The translations under genes were made by a program, and so were the position numbers. From Hymenobacter sp. BT188 (GTDB lineage Bacteria; Bacteroidota; Bacteroidia; Cytophagales; Hymenobacteraceae), in contig NZ_JACSCW010000003.1 in assembly GCF_014333585.1 (NCBI RefSeq), forward strand, positions 496,001 through 560,000: 64,000 nucleotides of DNA. Reading direction: 5' to 3'. This document shows positions 1-8,137 of this stretch, one piece after another; within the stretch, counting starts at the first letter, position 1, and each line of letters begins with the position of its first letter. The notes below the pieces were generated by a model, which saw nothing but the letters and a program-made list of their open reading frames with translations, was not told the origin of the DNA and ran no database searches.

Positions 1-1914
1 CTACCCGAGTACCTCGCTAACCAGATTGCGGCCGGCGAGGTGGTCCAGCGGCCGGCATCCGTAGTGAAGGAATTGCTGGAAAATGCCGTGGACGCGGGTG
101 CTTCGCAGGTGCAGCTAATTATCAAAGATGCCGGCAAACAACTCGTGCAAGTGGTAGACAACGGAGCCGGGATGTCGCCTACCGATGCCCGCATGAGTTT
201 GGAACGCCACGCCACGAGCAAGATTCGTTCCACCGAAGATTTGTTTCGGATTCGTACCCTTGGCTTTCGGGGAGAGGCGCTGGCGTCTATTGCTGCCGTA
301 GCTCAGCTGGAATTGCGCACCAAACAACGCGAATACGACACGGGTACCTTGTTATTGGTAGAAGGCTCCCAAGTGATGAGTCAACAGCCCGTGGCTTGCC
401 CCGATGGCACCAGCATTGCGGTCAAGAATCTTTTTTACAACGTGCCGGCGCGGCGTAACTTTCTGAAAAGCAACGCGGTGGAGATGCGCCACATTCTGGA
501 TGAGTTCCAGCATGTAGCCTTGGCAAATCCGCAGACAACATTTTCGCTTTATCAGAATGAACTGGAGGTGTTTAATCTGCCCGCTGGCAAGCTAAGTCAG
601 CGCATTGTAGCCTTGCTGGGCAATGGCTACAAGGAACAGTTGGCGGCTTGCGAGGAAGTAACGCCCTTTATTACCATCAAAGGTTTTATCGGTAAGCCCG
701 AGTCGGCGAAGAAAAGCCGGGGCGACCAGTTCTTCTTCGTTAACAACCGTTTTATCCGCTCGGCTTATCTCAACCACGCGGTGCTGGCGGCTTACGAAGG
801 TCTGTTACCCCGCGATACTCATCCGTTTTACGTGCTGTTTCTGGAGCTTGATCCCAAGACCATCGACATCAACGTGCACCCGACTAAGACGGAAATAAAG
901 TTTGAGGACGAGAAAACGGTGTACGCCATTGTGCGGGCCGCCGTGAAGCAATCCTTGGGCATACATAATATGGCGCCGTCATTGGACTTCGAGGGCGATG
1001 TGAACTTCGCTCCGATTCGCCCTTTGCGCAGTTCGGGCGCCAGCCACAATTCCTTTTCCGACGAATACCGCCCCGATGCGCTGTCTGCGGCTGCCGCTCA
1101 GGCTGCCTCGCCTTCGCCGCGTGAGCGTCAACCTGACCGATTTGCCCCCCAGGATCGAAATTTGCCCCCCAGACCTACCGATCAGGCCAAACGGGATTTG
1201 GAAGACTTCTACCGTTCGCTCGGCCAGACGGCCCTGCCGGACATTGAAGCCGAAGCCACCGATACGCTGCCACCCTCAGATGATGAGCTGGCATTGGTAG
1301 AAACTGCTAACCCAGAGCTGCCCTTGCGAGAAAATCAGGCGGGGCCGGGGAGCAAGGTTATTCAGGTGCATCAACAGTACGTATTGGTGCCGGTGAAATC
1401 GGGGGTGATGCTGATTGACCAACTGGCGGCTCGTGAGCGGATTTTGTATGAGCAGTATGCCCAAGCCTTGGAGCGCGAAAGTGGCGCTTCCCAAACCCTG
1501 CTTTTCCCTCGCACCGTCACGTTTTCGCCCGCCGATTTTGCCGTGCTGCGCGAAGTCACTGATGCGCTGCACGCGCTTGGATTTCGCTTCAACGAATTCG
1601 GACCCCTTACAATTGCCGTAGAAGGCATCCCGGCCGATGTGCCGGCGCGCGACGAAAAGGAATTGTTTGAAGGCTTGATTGAGCAGTTTCGCGCGCACGC
1701 CGGACCCGTAAAGCTGGATCGACGCGAGCAAATGGCCCGGGCCTTGGCGCGCCGCGTTGCGAGTGGCGCTGGCAACGCCCGCCTTTCAGAAATAGAGATG
1801 AACGCCTTGGTCGATCGACTTTTTGCCTGCGCCGTGCCGGGCTACACGCCTGATGGTCGCAAAACGTTGGTGCTTTTGGAGCTTGACCAATTGCAAGCTT
1901 TCTTCACTCGATAA
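1..1914 (+). CDS. mutL: DNA mismatch repair protein MutL (5' partial)
   Basis: GHKL ATPase that couples mismatch recognition by MutS to strand removal. The open frame runs from base 1, so only the first few codons are missing; an internal GTG at 40 is not the start. The visible N-domain has the ATP motifs ELLENAVDAG (Glu27/Asn28 of the visible part), DNGAGM (Asp53), ATSKI and GFRGEAL. A Pro/Ala/Gln-rich linker follows at about residues 340-450, then the C-terminal dimerisation domain. The endonuclease motif DQHA(x)2E(x)4E is imperfect: DQLAARER at 473-480 has Leu in place of His, while both Glu residues remain. The linker carries two G6C motifs exactly 20 bp apart. MutL identity is certain; loss of nuclease activity is inference. 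Confidence 0.97.
   Translation, partial: LPEYLANQIAAGEVVQRPASVVKELLENAVDAGASQVQLIIKDAGKQLVQVVDNGAGMSPTDARMSLERHATSKIRSTEDLFRIRTLGFRGEALASIAAVAQLELRTKQREYDTGTLLLVEGSQVMSQQPVACPDGTSIAVKNLFYNVPARRNFLKSNAVEMRHILDEFQHVALANPQTTFSLYQNELEVFNLPAGKLSQRIVALLGNGYKEQLAACEEVTPFITIKGFIGKPESAKKSRGDQFFFVNNRFIRSAYLNHAVLAAYEGLLPRDTHPFYVLFLELDPKTIDINVHPTKTEIKFEDEKTVYAIVRAAVKQSLGIHNMAPSLDFEGDVNFAPIRPLRSSGASHNSFSDEYRPDALSAAAAQAASPSPRERQPDRFAPQDRNLPPRPTDQAKRDLEDFYRSLGQTALPDIEAEATDTLPPSDDELALVETANPELPLRENQAGPGSKVIQVHQQYVLVPVKSGVMLIDQLAARERILYEQYAQALERESGASQTLLFPRTVTFSPADFAVLREVTDALHALGFRFNEFGPLTIAVEGIPADVPARDEKELFEGLIEQFRAHAGPVKLDRREQMARALARRVASGAGNARLSEIEMNALVDRLFACAVPGYTPDGRKTLVLLELDQLQAFFTR
1144..1170 (-). repeat. 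Two G6C motifs, 20 bp apart, inside mutL
   Basis: TTTGCCCCCCAG occurs twice, with cores at 1144-1150 and 1164-1170, in the poorly conserved linker of mutL. The copies are read in different frames (F-A-P-Q and L-P-P-R), so the DNA rather than the peptide appears to be repeated. Confidence 0.8.
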
Positions 1915-2052
1915 GCAAGTAAATTACGCCGCTTTCAGCCTAGTTATCGTTTCCGGCGATAATACCGTTTAAGCCGTAATAATCTGCCTGACTATAGCCG
2001 CGGTTAGCTGTTACAAGCAGCGTAACTCATTTCATTTGCCTTCCCACGCTTC

Positions 2053-2829
2053 ATGTTCAATCTGACTCCTACAGTTCGCATTCTACTGTTTATAAATATT
2101 GGCGTGTTTCTGCTCGCTACGCAGCTTGGGCTCGGCTGGCTGGCTTTGTATCCGGTAGGCTCGCAAAGCTTTCAGCCCTGGCAGTTTCTGACCTATATGT
2201 TTATGCATGGGGGCCTGGGACACATTTTCGGCAACATGTTCGGCCTTATTTCCTTCGGGCCGCTATTGGAGCAGCGCTGGGGTCCGCAACGGTTTCTAAC
2301 ATTTTGGTTAATCTGTGGCATTGGGGCTGGTATTCTGTATTCAGGCGTGCGGTTTTACGAGCTGAATAAAATGAACGAAGCGCGGCTGGCGTTTCAGCAG
2401 GAGCCTTCCGGCGTAGCCTTCGCCGACTTCTTCCGTGATAATGCACCGGAAGCTCGCGGCTTCGAAATAGTAGCTGCCGCGTTGCAGCGCAACCCTAATG
2501 ACCCGGGTTTGATAGCCTCCGCTAATGAGACTATCGATGCTATTTTTAGTCGCAGCTTTAACTCGCCAATGGTTGGCGCTTCGGGGGCCCTGTTCGGTAT
2601 TTTATTCGCTTTTGCCTATTTATTCCCTAATACGGAGCTAATGCTCTTGTTCTTTCCCTTCCCAATCAAGGCAAAATACTTCGTCACTTTGTATGGCTTC
2701 TATGAACTGTACTCTGGCTTTAAGCGAGTGCCGGGCGACAATGTGGCGCACTTTGCCCACTTGGGTGGAATATTGATTGGCTTCATTTTGTTGAAACTCT
2801 GGGAGCGGAACCGCACCCGGATGTACTAA
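2053..2829 (+). CDS. Rhomboid family intramembrane serine protease (first copy)
   Basis: Inner-membrane protease of 258 residues that cleaves transmembrane substrates within the bilayer. The catalytic dyad is visible as Ser177 in GASGALFG and His236 in AHFAHLGG, and the family HGGLGHIFGNM segment precedes them. Between the second and third core helices it has an insertion of about 60 residues, roughly 100-165, that looks soluble. A second rhomboid gene starts 27 bp downstream, so the two are probably cotranscribed. The substrate cannot be inferred from the context. Confidence 0.93.
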   Translation: MFNLTPTVRILLFINIGVFLLATQLGLGWLALYPVGSQSFQPWQFLTYMFMHGGLGHIFGNMFGLISFGPLLEQRWGPQRFLTFWLICGIGAGILYSGVRFYELNKMNEARLAFQQEPSGVAFADFFRDNAPEARGFEIVAAALQRNPNDPGLIASANETIDAIFSRSFNSPMVGASGALFGILFAFAYLFPNTELMLLFFPFPIKAKYFVTLYGFYELYSGFKRVPGDNVAHFAHLGGILIGFILLKLWERNRTRMY

Positions 2830-2856
2830 TAACGGTTAACACCTGCTGCGTTTTTC

Positions 2857-3747
2857 ATGAGTATTGTAAACGATATCCGTACCGCCTTCAGCCGCCGCGA
2901 CAATGCCCTTAATCAGCTTCTGCTGATCAATATTCTGGTATTTGTCGTGCTAATTCTGATCAAAGCGGTAGCGTTTTTGGCTGGGGGCTCGGGCATTTAT
3001 GAAAGCATCGTGCGCTTGTTCAGCCTGCCTGCCGATCTGGGTGCGCTGGTTCGCCGGCCCTGGTCAGTGCTGACGTATGCTTTTCTTCACCAGGGCTTTC
3101 TGCACATTATTTTCAATCTGCTGAACCTGTACTGGTTTGGCTCCTTGGTGCGCGAGTACCTTGGCGACCGGAAGCTAGTAAGCCTATATATCCTGGGTGC
3201 CTTGGCAGGCGCGGCGTTGTTCCTGCTGGCTTATAACTTGGTGCCAGCCTACCGCAATGGCCCGCTGGCTGAAGTCTTGGGCGCCTCCGGGGCTGTTACG
3301 GCTATTATTGTGGCTGCCGCCACCTTGCTCCCCGATTACACTTTCAGCCTAATCCTGATTGGTCCGGTTAAGATCAAGTACATCGCCATTGTAATCGTTA
3401 TTATTTCCTTGGCTGGCATTGATGGTGGTAATGCGGGAGGCGAAATCGCTCATATTGGGGGCGCAATCTTTGGCTTCAGCTTCATCAAGTTGCTCCAGCG
3501 CGGTACCGATCTGGGCCGTCCGGTGCAGGCGATTGGCGATTGGCTAGGGGCGCTGTTCAGCGGCCGCCCGCGCTTGAAGGTTACACACCGAAGCCAAGCT
3601 GCTTCGCCCGCTGCGGCGCGTAAAGGCACTATCGTTAAACCCGAACAAGACGAGATTGACTTGATTCTGGACAAAATTTCCCGCTCCGGCTACGAGAGCT
3701 TGTCGAAAGATGAAAAGCAGAAGCTGTTTCGGGCAAGCCAGAAGTAA
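2857..3747 (+). CDS. Rhomboid family intramembrane serine protease (second copy, C-terminal extension)
   Basis: A second rhomboid of 296 residues, with Ser144 in LGASGAVT and His199 in IAHIGGA as the catalytic dyad and the LHQGFLHIIFN segment upstream. It lacks the large insertion of its neighbour. It has instead a soluble C-terminal tail of about 70 residues ending in an acidic/basic helix (EIDLILDKISRSGYESL...), a tail seen on many Bacteroidota rhomboids. It is the last gene before a strong bidirectional terminator. The tandem arrangement suggests duplication and specialisation, but the sequences are divergent. Confidence 0.92.
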   Translation: MSIVNDIRTAFSRRDNALNQLLLINILVFVVLILIKAVAFLAGGSGIYESIVRLFSLPADLGALVRRPWSVLTYAFLHQGFLHIIFNLLNLYWFGSLVREYLGDRKLVSLYILGALAGAALFLLAYNLVPAYRNGPLAEVLGASGAVTAIIVAAATLLPDYTFSLILIGPVKIKYIAIVIVIISLAGIDGGNAGGEIAHIGGAIFGFSFIKLLQRGTDLGRPVQAIGDWLGALFSGRPRLKVTHRSQAASPAAARKGTIVKPEQDEIDLILDKISRSGYESLSKDEKQKLFRASQK

Positions 3748-3786
3748 CATCGCTCGGTTCGTTAGAGTTGCCATTGCAATCAAATA

Positions 3787-3810
3787 CGCGAGATGCTTCG
3801 CTCTGCATGA
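3787..3810. repeat. Half copy of a palindromic GAGATGCTTCGC repeat
   Basis: CGCGAGATGCTTCGCTCTGC followed by ATGA matches one arm of the long inverted repeats at 13568-13660 and 23676-23774. No matching opposite arm lies nearby, so this is a solo arm. It sits just before the terminator between the second rhomboid gene and mdh. Confidence 0.65.
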
Positions 3811-3817
3811 TAGGCGC

Positions 3818-3854
3818 AAAAAAGCCCCCCAGACTTAGTCTGGGGGGCTTTTTT
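3818..3854. terminator. Bidirectional terminator made of two inverted G6C motifs
   Basis: GCCCCCCAGACT and its exact reverse complement flank one central base, with A6 before and T6 after. It lies between the converging rhomboid gene (plus) and mdh (minus) and can end both transcripts. Both arms are copies of the dispersed G6C motif. Confidence 0.9.
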
Positions 3855-3872
3855 ATATGTACTGAATAAAGA

Positions 3873-4811
3873 CTAAGCAGTCTGAGTCATTTTGTCCAGT
3901 GCTTCCATTACCTCTTTCACGTGGCCACGCGAGGTTTCGAGTAACTGCTTTTCTTCATCATTGAGTTGCAGCTCGATAACGCGCTCAATACCATTTTTAC
4001 CCAGAATAACCGGAGCACCAAGGTAAACGCCGTCGATACCGTATTCGCCTTCCAACTTAATGCAGACAGGGAACACGCGGCGCTGGTCGCGCACGATGGC
4101 TTCTACCATTTGCGCAGCAGCAGCACCGGGAGCGTACCAGGCCGAAGTACCCATCAGCTTCACCAATTCGCCACCACCAACGGCAGTGCGCTGCACGATA
4201 GCATCAAGCTCGGCTTTGCCGATAAGCTCGGTTACCGGAATACCGCCCACTGTAGTGTAGCGGGGCAGGGGAACCATGGTGTCGCCGTGGCCACCCATCA
4301 GTACTGCCTGAATGTCTTTGGGGCTTACGTTCAGAGCTTCGGCTAAGAAAGCGCGGTAGCGAGCGGTATCCAAGATGCCAGCCATGCCGAATACCTTCTC
4401 GCGGGGCAAGCCGGAGGTGAGGTGGGCCTGGTAGGTCATCACGTCGAGGGGGTTAGAAACGACGATGATAATGGCGTTGGGCGAGTACTTCACCACCTGC
4501 TCCGTTACCGATTTTACGATGCCAGCGTTGGTCGAAATCAGGTCGTCGCGGCTCATGCCGGGCTTGCGGGGCAGACCGGAGGTAATAACAACTACCTCGG
4601 AGTCGGCGGTACGGCTATAGTCGCCGGTGACGCCTACGGTACGGGAGTCGTAACCGATAACGGGCGACTTCTGCCAGATGTCCAGCGCTTTGCCTTCGGC
4701 GAAGCCTTCCTTGATATCAACGAGAACAATTTCGTTGGCGATTTCGCGGGTGGCGAGTACATCAGCGCAAGTTGCGCCCACGTTGCCAGCCCCAACTACG
4801 GTAACTTTCAT
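3873..4811 (-). CDS. mdh: Malate dehydrogenase
   Basis: NAD-dependent oxidation of malate to oxaloacetate in the TCA cycle; cytoplasmic, 312 residues, of the lactate-dehydrogenase-like MDH class. Visible features are the nucleotide-binding GAGNVGA at 7-13, Asp32 ending the second strand (NAD preference), substrate arginines in PRKPGMSRDD (Arg82, Arg88), Asp148/Arg151 in ILDTARYR, and catalytic His175 in GGHGDTMVP. All catalytic residues are present. It lies 118 bp downstream of tilS on the same strand and is followed by the inverted-repeat terminator at 3818-3854. Confidence 0.97.
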   Translation of the reverse strand: MKVTVVGAGNVGATCADVLATREIANEIVLVDIKEGFAEGKALDIWQKSPVIGYDSRTVGVTGDYSRTADSEVVVITSGLPRKPGMSRDDLISTNAGIVKSVTEQVVKYSPNAIIIVVSNPLDVMTYQAHLTSGLPREKVFGMAGILDTARYRAFLAEALNVSPKDIQAVLMGGHGDTMVPLPRYTTVGGIPVTELIGKAELDAIVQRTAVGGGELVKLMGTSAWYAPGAAAAQMVEAIVRDQRRVFPVCIKLEGEYGIDGVYLGAPVILGKNGIERVIELQLNDEEKQLLETSRGHVKEVMEALDKMTQTA

Positions 4812-4929
4812 CGGGTGAGGAATTGGGAGTGAAATATTGGATTCGCGTGGTAAAAGTAAGCGAAAACGCTTTCCATGCCGGAGGTTTTTGCAGAGGTAAA
4901 GAAGAAAACATCCAATGGACTGCTTTGTG

Positions 4930-6258
4930 CTACATCCGGCGCAACAACAGTACCCGTTGGGTTTCCTCCGTCACTTTATACCGCTCATCGGGTCGGAAGC
5001 CGATAACCCAGGCAATACGCTGGTCGGCGGTTATGAGCACGCGCACGTCATCTTTGAGATTGAGCGGTACTTTTTGGTCAATGAGAAAGTCACTGATTTT
5101 TTTCTTGCCCTTCATACCGATGGGCATAAACCAGTCGCCTTCCTGCCAGCGCCGCACGGTGAGCGGGAATTGAAGACGGTCGGCATCAAGCGCCGCTTCG
5201 TTTTTCTTTCGGGTCAGGCTGAATCCTTCTGCCTCCTGCAAGTCGGCCGTGAGGTGCAAGCCCTCGGCAACTAGCTTGGTTTGGCCCGCCTGTAGCTGGT
5301 GTGTACCAAAATTTGCGAGGCTTTTGCGGGTAATAACCAACTGGTCGCGGTCCTTCACCAGCGTATGCGTCGGCGACTCGAAGCGGCGGCCCGCAGTGGC
5401 TTTAAAGGCGGCCACAATCTCTTTGGTAACCGGGAAAGAGAAATTGAATGGTCGCAGCAACTCATGCAAAACCAGTGTGATGGCTGCCGTAGCTTGTAGG
5501 GTGGCGATGTTGAAATAAATTACTTCACCCTCCTTTTTCTGGGCTTGGGCAGCGGTGTCGGCTACGTAGCGGCGCACAATCTCTTCGGCTCCACCCACGC
5601 GCTCGGCCGTGTGCTCCAGGGTCTGATCGAGGTTAGGATTGATTTCGCGCAGCACTGGCAGCACATCGTGGCGGAGGCGGTTGCGCTGGTACGTAGTGCT
5701 GTCGTTGGAGGCATCCTCGCGCCACACTAGGCGGTTTTCCATCACATACTCGAAGAGTTCTTCTTTGCCAATGCCTAAGAAGGGCCGAACGACGTAACCG
5801 TTTTTGGCTTGAATACCGTGCAAACCAGCCAGCCCAGTGCCGTGCGTCAGGTTAAGCAACATGGTTTCGGCCGCGTCGCGCTGGTGGTGAGCGGTGGCAA
5901 TGTAGCTAAGCTGCTGCGTTTGGAGGATGCGCTCAAACCACTCGTAGCGCAGCGCCCGGGCCGCCATTTGAGTAGAAATACCTTCTTGGGCAGCGAATTC
6001 TTTGGTTTGAAAGAACTCGGCAAAGTAGGGGACATCATATTTCTTGGCCAGCTTGCGCACAAATTGCTCATCGGCATCGGCCTCTTCGCCGCGCAGGCCA
6101 AAGTGGCAATGCGCAATAGCAAACGGCACTTCCAAACGGTGCAATACGTCGGCCAGGGCCACGGAATCGATACCTCCACTAACGGCAACTAGAAGCTGGT
6201 CGGTGGTGGGGGAGAAGAGGTTTTTTTCCTCAATAAACTGGCGGACACGGTCGAGCAT
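4930..6258 (-). CDS. tilS: tRNA(Ile)-lysidine synthetase TilS
   Basis: Attaches lysine to C34 of the CAU-anticodon tRNA-Ile so that it reads AUA instead of AUG; essential in most bacteria. The PP-loop motif SGGIDS is at residues 27-32. The N-terminal ATP-pyrophosphatase domain is followed by substrate-binding regions and a C-terminal TilS domain (VRRWQEGDWFMPIGMKGKKK) near residue 365. At 442 residues it is typical of full-length bacterial TilS. It diverges from the OstA-like gene across a 117-bp region containing a G6C motif at 6297. Confidence 0.96.
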   Translation of the reverse strand: MLDRVRQFIEEKNLFSPTTDQLLVAVSGGIDSVALADVLHRLEVPFAIAHCHFGLRGEEADADEQFVRKLAKKYDVPYFAEFFQTKEFAAQEGISTQMAARALRYEWFERILQTQQLSYIATAHHQRDAAETMLLNLTHGTGLAGLHGIQAKNGYVVRPFLGIGKEELFEYVMENRLVWREDASNDSTTYQRNRLRHDVLPVLREINPNLDQTLEHTAERVGGAEEIVRRYVADTAAQAQKKEGEVIYFNIATLQATAAITLVLHELLRPFNFSFPVTKEIVAAFKATAGRRFESPTHTLVKDRDQLVITRKSLANFGTHQLQAGQTKLVAEGLHLTADLQEAEGFSLTRKKNEAALDADRLQFPLTVRRWQEGDWFMPIGMKGKKKISDFLIDQKVPLNLKDDVRVLITADQRIAWVIGFRPDERYKVTEETQRVLLLRRM

Positions 6259-6360
6259 GAAATGTCAATAATTTAGCAGCGGTGAAAGCTCCTTCTGGGG
6301 GGCAAAATCTACGACGAAGGCACTACGCTGCAAAGATGGGCGTTACCACCGGGCCTTCTG

Positions 6361-6368
6361 TACCTTTG
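6361..6368 (+). promoter_or_regulatory. TACCTTTG -7 promoter box for the OstA-like gene
   Basis: Exact match to the Bacteroidota -7 consensus TAnnTTTG, ending 7 nt before the ATG at 6376. No clear -33 TTTG is seen upstream. The spacing implies a leader of a few bases at most, the same geometry as at bamD. Confidence 0.6.
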
Positions 6369-6375
6369 CGGCGAA

Positions 6376-8055
6376 ATGCGTTTTCTACGACTCCTCTTTT
6401 TTCTGTTGTTGCTGCCCCTGGCTGTGCTGGCCCAGCAACGCCCGGCCCCCAAAGGCGGCACTCCACCCAAAGGCCAACGCATTGAGCTGCTGACGGCAGG
6501 CGAGCTGGTAGGCGGTGATTTCAACGGAGTAGAAATTCGCAAGCTGATTGGGAATGTGAGCTTTAAGCAGCAGAACACCTTTATCTACTGCGATTCGGCT
6601 TATCAATATATTGGGCGTAATGCGTTGGAGGCGTTCAGCAATGTGCGCATCGTGGAAAACGATACGCTGACGATTACCGGCGACCAAGCCTTTTACGACG
6701 GCGACACGCGCAAGGCGCGTATGACGGGCAACGTAGTGATGCGCGACCCGCGCATGACCCTCATTACGCAGGCCCTCGACTACGACCTCAACCGTAAGCA
6801 AGCATATTATACTAATAACGGTCGGCTGACCGACCCCGAAAATACACTTACCAGCCAGCGAGGGTACTATAATACGGCGACGAAAGTGTTCAGCTTTCGT
6901 CGCGACGTGCGCCTTACTACCAAAGACAACCTCATCACTACTGACTCTTTGCAGTATAATACGGTGTCGAAGATTGCTTACTTCTTTGGCCCAACGCGCA
7001 TTACGGGGCAGGAGGGACGCAGCCTGTACGCCGAAAACGGCTACTACAATACAATTACGCGGGTCTCCAACTTTCAGCGCAACGCCAAGATCGAGACGCC
7101 GGACTATCTACTTGGGGGCGATAAGTTGGTGTACGACGAAGCTCGGCAGTACGGGGTGGCTACTGGCAATGTGTCGATGACTTCCAAGAAAGATAACATC
7201 GTGATTCGGGGTGATGTGGGGCGTTATTGGCGGGCATTGGGTAAAGCCAAAGTGTACGGCACGCCCGTGATGCGTAATATTTCGGATCGTGACACGCTGT
7301 TTTTGGCCGCCGATACGCTGATGAGCGTGGAAGGGCAGCCAGGGCAAACGTCGGGGGGCATTATTTACGCCTTTCCGAAAGTGCGCATCTTTCGCGCCGA
7401 CTTGCAGGGCCGCTGCGACTCGCTGACCTACGACCGGCAGGACTCGATTATTTACTTAAACCGCAATCCGATTCTGTGGAGCGACAAAAATCAGCTCACC
7501 TCGGATAGCATGGAAATACAGCAGCGCCGCGGCAAAATCGACCAGATGCGCCTGTATGCCAACGCTTTCATTGTGGGCCAGGATACCCTGCTCAACTTCA
7601 ACCAAGTGAAGGGGCGCAACATGGTGGCGTACTTCGGTGATAACAAAATAAAAAAAGTTGATGTGGTTGGCAACGCGGAGAGCCTCTACTTTGCTCTTGA
7701 GGGTGACACCACCACGACCGGCATGAATAAAGCAGTTAGCGCCACGATGGCGTTGCGCTTTGCCGACAACAAGCTTCAAACCATCACTTTCCAAACCAAC
7801 CCCGACGCCAGCTTTATTCCGCCCCACGAGCTTAAAGAGGAAGACAAGACTCTGAAAGGTATGCAGTGGCGCATCAAGGAACGCCCAACCCGCCGCGCTA
7901 CGTTAGGAAAACATTTCAACCCGCCAGCCAAAGCGAAACCGAAAAAGACGAATACCAAAACCAAAAAAAGCCCCCCAAAGGTAAAACCTAAAGTTGCTCC
8001 CAACGCCAAAAAGCCCCCCAGCCGCCCAGCACCCGTACGGGCGGCCGTCAATTAA
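6376..8055 (+). CDS. OstA-like protein (LPS transport-associated, LptA/LptD N-domain type)
   Basis: Exported protein of 559 residues. A signal peptide is visible (RFLRLLFFLLLLPLAVLAQQ). It is followed by long beta-rich OstA/LptA-like repeats of the form GNV..., ...ADTL..., YYN, rich in G-D-x-x-x-Y-D, consistent with the beta-jellyroll that carries LPS across the periplasm. The last 55 residues are a low-complexity Lys/Pro tail (KPKKTNTKTKKS...) that holds two G6C motifs. It heads a plus-strand run with bamD, another outer-membrane biogenesis gene. The LPS-transport role is inferred from the family; the full LptD barrel is absent. Confidence 0.85.
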   Translation: MRFLRLLFFLLLLPLAVLAQQRPAPKGGTPPKGQRIELLTAGELVGGDFNGVEIRKLIGNVSFKQQNTFIYCDSAYQYIGRNALEAFSNVRIVENDTLTITGDQAFYDGDTRKARMTGNVVMRDPRMTLITQALDYDLNRKQAYYTNNGRLTDPENTLTSQRGYYNTATKVFSFRRDVRLTTKDNLITTDSLQYNTVSKIAYFFGPTRITGQEGRSLYAENGYYNTITRVSNFQRNAKIETPDYLLGGDKLVYDEARQYGVATGNVSMTSKKDNIVIRGDVGRYWRALGKAKVYGTPVMRNISDRDTLFLAADTLMSVEGQPGQTSGGIIYAFPKVRIFRADLQGRCDSLTYDRQDSIIYLNRNPILWSDKNQLTSDSMEIQQRRGKIDQMRLYANAFIVGQDTLLNFNQVKGRNMVAYFGDNKIKKVDVVGNAESLYFALEGDTTTTGMNKAVSATMALRFADNKLQTITFQTNPDASFIPPHELKEEDKTLKGMQWRIKERPTRRATLGKHFNPPAKAKPKKTNTKTKKSPPKVKPKVAPNAKKPPSRPAPVRAAVN

Positions 8056-8099
8056 AAGAAGCGCTCTGCTACTGCTAGCGTCGCTCGCGTTTCCTGCCG

Positions 8100-8130
8100 T
8101 TTGATTCGGCTCCGTATTCCGTTACCTTTG
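8100..8130 (+). promoter_or_regulatory. Promoter for bamD (TTTG-N19-TACCTTTG)
   Basis: TTTG at 8100-8103 and TACCTTTG at 8123-8130 are 19 bp apart, a textbook Bacteroidota -33/-7 pair. The -7 box ends 7 nt before the ATG at 8138, so the predicted transcript is leaderless or nearly so. Confidence 0.8.
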
Positions 8131-8137
8131 CGTCCTT

